This document shows positions 22,611 to 25,157 of a stretch of 25,157 bases of DNA, piece by piece. Position 1 is the stretch's first letter. Every line of letters starts with the position of its first letter. The DNA is taken from the NCBI GenBank assembly GCA_045642085.1, contig JAZUIF010000025.1, forward strand, positions 1-25,157, written 5' to 3'. The stretch comes from UBA1723 sp045642085 (GTDB lineage Bacteria; Bacteroidota; Bacteroidia; Bacteroidales; Paludibacteraceae). The notes under the pieces were generated by a model, which saw nothing but the letters and a program-made list of their open reading frames with translations, did no database searches and was not told the origin of the DNA. A program made the translations under genes and the position numbers.

Positions 22611-24209
22611 ATGGTGGACATCAAAGAGAAATACAAAGACTTGCAACCGTTGCCTTGCGGAGTTCAGGATTTTGAGATAATAAGAACTAACGGTCTGCTC
22701 TACGCGGACAAGACTGATTATGTCTATAAATTAGCGAGTGACAAAAATAGTTTTTGTTATTTCTTAGGCCGTCCACGTCGCTTCGGCAAATCTCTTTTTC
22801 TTTCCACTTTAGAATGCTATTTCAATGCCCGAAAGGATCTGTTCGAAGGTCTTAAGATAATTGAGCTTGAGCAGAATTGGACCAAATATGAGGTGTTGAG
22901 ATTTGATTTTAGCGGATGCAAAAGGATAGAGGAATTAGAAGATAAGATCAGTAATTCTCTTCGTCTTTATGAAAACAGATACAACTACGAGGCTATAGAC
23001 AAAACTCTAGCAACAAGATTTATAACTCTTATACATACCGCAGCAAAAGAAAAGCAACAGCGTGTTGTTGTCCTATTTGATGAATACGACTCGGCTCTTC
23101 AGCAAACAATGTATAATGAAGAGGAACATGAAAAGATGCGTGACTTCTATCGCTCTTTCTTCGCTGTGCTGAAATCAGAAAGCCACTACATCTTCAAAAT
23201 TTTCCTTACAGGAATCATGAAGTTCACTCAGTTGAGCCTATTCTCAGTTCTTAATAATATCAAGATTCTGAGTGCAAATGACGAATATGCTGCTGTTTGT
23301 GGATTTACTCACGATGAGCTACAGTCTTACTTTAAGAGACATATAGAACGTCTTGCCGACGCTAATGATTTGACATACGAGCAGGCATATCAGTCAATTA
23401 TAGACAGATACGACAGCTATTCTTTCAGCAAGAATCTTACAAAGGTAATCAATCCATATAGTTTGCTCAATGCACTTGCCGACTGTGAACTAAATAACTA
23501 CTGGACCATTTCTGGCTCTACTAAGGTGCTTATGGACACAATTGACAGTGGCGAGCATCAAATGCCAAATTGGGATTGCGAGTACATGGACAAACAGTCT
23601 CTTGAAGGTAATGACGCAGACAAAGACAATCTTGTACTTTCACTATATCAGACTGGCTATCTGACAATCAAAAAATATGAGAAGGAGACGCAAGAATATA
23701 TGCTTGCCGTACCAAATTCCGAGGTGAAAGAGGCTATCTCAAAATTACTAATACCCCGTCTTTTGGAGAAAGAAGAAAACATTGTGAATAGCAACATTTC
23801 AAGTTTCAGACGTAATTTCATACATGGCGACGTGGAAAAAGCTATGCAGTTTCTTCAAGCGTTGGTGGCCGGCACACCATATTCACAGGACAACACATCT
23901 AAAGCTATAGAAGAAAGATTCCAATTCATTCTAGTGCAAGTGCTATTCCTATGTGGTTTCAAGCCACAAGCTGAGGTATCAATCGCTACAGGTAGAATAG
24001 ACATCGTCTGCAAGACAAAATGGAGAAACGCTATCTTTGAACTGAAGATGACATCAAACGGTGGTCTTGATGCAGCAAGCGAACAAATCGCAGACAGAAA
24101 ATATGCGGCTCCATTCCTAACAGAAGATAAAGAGTTACTCACTTTTGCCATTGAATTCGACTCCACAGAGAAGAGTCTCACAAGATGGAAGATTGAAAAA
24201 ATAAAGTAG
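22611..24209 (+). CDS. AAA-ATPase-like / PD-(D/E)XK nuclease fusion (DUF1703 type)
   Basis: A 532-residue protein of a family highly multiplied in Bacteroidetes. An N-terminal AAA-ATPase-like domain has the variant P-loop GRPRRFGKS (53-61) and Walker B VVVLFDEYD (Asp157-Asp160). The C-terminal domain is a PD-(D/E)XK nuclease: GRIDIV (Asp464), FELK (Glu477, Lys479) and Gln492 in the EQIADRKY helix. Catalytic residues are complete. The biological role is unknown; mobile or selfish behaviour and defence have both been suggested for relatives. It is bracketed by imperfect direct repeats (22206-22446 and 24224-24426), which suggests spread as a unit or loss of a tandem paralogue. Confidence 0.92.
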   Translation: MVDIKEKYKDLQPLPCGVQDFEIIRTNGLLYADKTDYVYKLASDKNSFCYFLGRPRRFGKSLFLSTLECYFNARKDLFEGLKIIELEQNWTKYEVLRFDFSGCKRIEELEDKISNSLRLYENRYNYEAIDKTLATRFITLIHTAAKEKQQRVVVLFDEYDSALQQTMYNEEEHEKMRDFYRSFFAVLKSESHYIFKIFLTGIMKFTQLSLFSVLNNIKILSANDEYAAVCGFTHDELQSYFKRHIERLADANDLTYEQAYQSIIDRYDSYSFSKNLTKVINPYSLLNALADCELNNYWTISGSTKVLMDTIDSGEHQMPNWDCEYMDKQSLEGNDADKDNLVLSLYQTGYLTIKKYEKETQEYMLAVPNSEVKEAISKLLIPRLLEKEENIVNSNISSFRRNFIHGDVEKAMQFLQALVAGTPYSQDNTSKAIEERFQFILVQVLFLCGFKPQAEVSIATGRIDIVCKTKWRNAIFELKMTSNGGLDAASEQIADRKYAAPFLTEDKELLTFAIEFDSTEKSLTRWKIEKIK

Positions 24210-24230
24210 GTTCACAAGACCTGCTCATTT
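24205..24230 (+). terminator. Weak hairpin at the AAA-ATPase gene stop
   Basis: AGTAGGT (24205-24211) pairs with ACCTGCT (24219-24225) with one G-T pair; CATTTT follows. The stem includes the stop codon. It may act as a weak terminator. Confidence 0.4.
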
Positions 24231-24426
24231 TCCCCCTCTAAAATCTCCTCATCTCCACCGTCTTTAACGGACATTATTTCTATCTCATTTAAATTTTTCC
24301 AAATTTTCGCAAAAAGTTATTTCCATAAAACGAACTTTCCTGATTTTTATCAAAAGTTCTTTCTATAAAACGAACTTTTACGTTTTTTCAACACACGCAA
24401 TACGGGGGCATGCCCCGTCTCTACGG
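24224..24426. repeat. Right copy of the direct repeat flanking the AAA-ATPase gene
   Basis: Same element order as 22206-22446: CTCAT, the CCCCCTC tract, CACCGTCTTTAACGGA, two 40-bp hairpin units (24313-24338 and 24353-24378) and a palindrome (ACGGGGGCATGCCCCGT, 24402-24418) followed by CTCTACGGG. In that palindrome both arms differ from the left copy in a compensating way, so the hairpin is kept. Confidence 0.85.
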
Positions 24427-24436
24427 GAAACCTTCT

Positions 24437-24627
24437 AATTTCTGGAAAATTCATGGCCAATTTATGACAATTCGTGTTTTCCATCCAATTTGCGTCAGCA
24501 AATATCCGTGCAATCCGTGTTCGTTAATTTTCCGAATCTTTTCCGGTAATTTCCGTCCCAAAAATTGAAAAAGAGGCCATCCAATTTCTGGAAAATTCGT
24601 GGCCAATTTATGACAATTCGTGTTTTC
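24437..24627. repeat. 45-bp direct repeat in degenerate extragenic repeat region
   Basis: 24437-24481 and 24583-24627 match at 44 of 45 positions (TTTCTGGAAAATTC..., ...CAATTCGTGTTTTC). Between them are further phrases such as AAATATCCGTG and AATCCGTGTTCG of the kind scattered through Bacteroidetes intergenic DNA. The short reading frame at 24451-24642 on the minus strand is only a shadow of this repeat. Confidence 0.8.
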
Positions 24628-24705
24628 TGTTGTATTAATCACACTAATTATATATGCGAAACTTGAATCTTTAATACAATGTTTTTCAAAAAAGAAGAAA
24701 GATTA

Positions 24706-24736
24706 TTGACAATAGAACAAAGAAATTCTATTTTTG
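24706..24736 (+). promoter_or_regulatory. Promoter of the terminal gene pair
   Basis: TTG (24706-24708), 20 nt, TATTTTTG (24729-24736). The start of transcription would be near 24743, about 10 nt before the ATG at 24753. Confidence 0.6.
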
Positions 24737-24752
24737 CAAGAAAAAAAGCAAT

Positions 24753-24905
24753 ATGTACATAAACGATTTTCACAAACAATCAATTGAACGATGCTTACAA
24801 AGAATTGCCAAATTGAAGTCTATGCCAGTAAATTGCGAAAAAGAAGCGAAGAAAATCGCCGAAATGCACAAGGAGATAGCACGACTTTATCCGAACTCAA
24901 AGTAA
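24753..24905 (+). CDS. Small basic helical protein, 50 residues
   Basis: ATG 24753 to TAA 24905. The sequence is amphipathic, rich in Lys/Glu, and coding-like (CLQRIAKLKSMPVNCEKEA, then KIAEMHKEIARLYPNSK). It follows a consensus promoter closely. It overlaps the kinase-like ORF by up to 115 nt in another frame if that ORF starts at 24791, or not at all if that ORF starts at 24947. No known family; a small gene directly ahead of this kinase family would fit an antitoxin or leader-peptide role, but that is a guess. Confidence 0.5.
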   Translation: MYINDFHKQSIERCLQRIAKLKSMPVNCEKEAKKIAEMHKEIARLYPNSK

Positions 24906-25157
24906 TTGATATTGTAAATGCATCCGCCATTTCCATTGCAAAGGAAATGGAACTTTGGTTGAATTTTCAAGATATTTCCAAATTAGGCATTCCGATTCCA
25001 AGTGGAGTAGAGAATGACGTTTACCTTTCGGAAGATGGTAATGCTGTATATAAAGTCAATAATCTTATGTTGAGTCATTCAGTATTAGATTTATTAGACA
25101 GATTGATTATACACAATTCCATTTTTCCGCAAACACGTTATGATTTATATGGTTTTA
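24791..25157 (+). CDS. Polyvalent-protein-kinase-like gene, 5' part (runs off the window)
   Basis: The frame is open from ATG 24791 to the window end (122 codons); ATG 24947 is an alternative start that would avoid the overlap with the small ORF. The segment LGIPIPSGVENDVYLSEDG followed by AVYKVNNLMLSHS resembles the start of the kinase-fold domain found in polyvalent proteins of phages and conjugative elements and in stand-alone Bacteroides genes. There a Gly-rich strand pair is followed by an ATP-binding Lys (the K in VYKVNN). The catalytic loop would lie beyond the window, so activity cannot be judged. Confidence 0.55.
   Translation, partial: MLTKNCQIEVYASKLRKRSEENRRNAQGDSTTLSELKVIDIVNASAISIAKEMELWLNFQDISKLGIPIPSGVENDVYLSEDGNAVYKVNNLMLSHSVLDLLDRLIIHNSIFPQTRYDLYGF

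Noticed and set aside
24451..24642. 63-codon minus-strand ORF
   Set aside because: It is built from the two copies of the 45-bp extragenic repeat, as its repeated phrases show.

Overview
The window looks like a chromosomal segment of a Bacteroidota bacterium, order Bacteroidales, possibly Prevotellaceae (the family level is a guess). Support: intergenic regions repeatedly carry the Bacteroidetes housekeeping promoter pattern (TTG or TTTG, 19-21 nt, TAnnTTTG); Shine-Dalgarno sequences are rare; the genes match Bacteroidales families (split HipA, SpoIID/LytB-domain protein, AAA-ATPase/DUF1703 nuclease, short membrane protein with FPNGHVSGN); and palindromic intergenic repeats of a Bacteroidetes type are present. 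Intergenic DNA is very AT-rich.

Layout. 1-500: non-coding, with a candidate small RNA that has its own promoter and terminator. 503-1144: NAD(P)-binding oxidoreductase, convergent with a leftward operon umuD -> [umuC 5' fragment] -> hipB -> hipS -> hipT -> umuC (4501 down to 1155). A three-gene HipBST-type toxin-antitoxin module sits exactly between umuD and umuC. It is bracketed by a 39-bp perfect direct repeat that duplicates the umuD/umuC junction, so umuC stays intact and starts one nucleotide after the hipT stop codon. Three regularly spaced operator-like palindromes lie upstream of hipB. Next comes a leftward SpoIID/LytB-domain gene (4621-5982), then a rightward pair: a 45-residue ORF and a stand-alone protein resembling the PD-(D/E)XK tRNase domain of CdiA-type toxins. 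mfd fills 7385-10633.

10632-12391: a palindromic C/G-rich repeat, a small membrane protein, a MNT-type nucleotidyltransferase preceded by an internally deleted HEPN partner, a divergent conserved hypothetical gene, and a second candidate small RNA.

12392-21745: a compact leftward three-gene operon encoding a SNF2/RapA-like ATPase with a C-terminal coiled coil, a very large type III-like adenine methyltransferase, and a type III Res-like helicase-nuclease. It is probably a restriction or anti-phage island. Directly upstream, on the same strand, is a roughly 280-nt structured RNA with its own promoter and an intrinsic terminator. Its two strongest helices cross each other (pseudoknot or switch), so it is either a free-standing ncRNA or an attenuating leader of the operon.

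22200-25157: an AAA-ATPase/PD-(D/E)XK gene bracketed by roughly 200-240-bp imperfect direct repeats built from 40-bp hairpin units, then degenerate intergenic repeats, and finally a small ORF overlapping the start of a polyvalent-protein-kinase-like gene that runs off the window.
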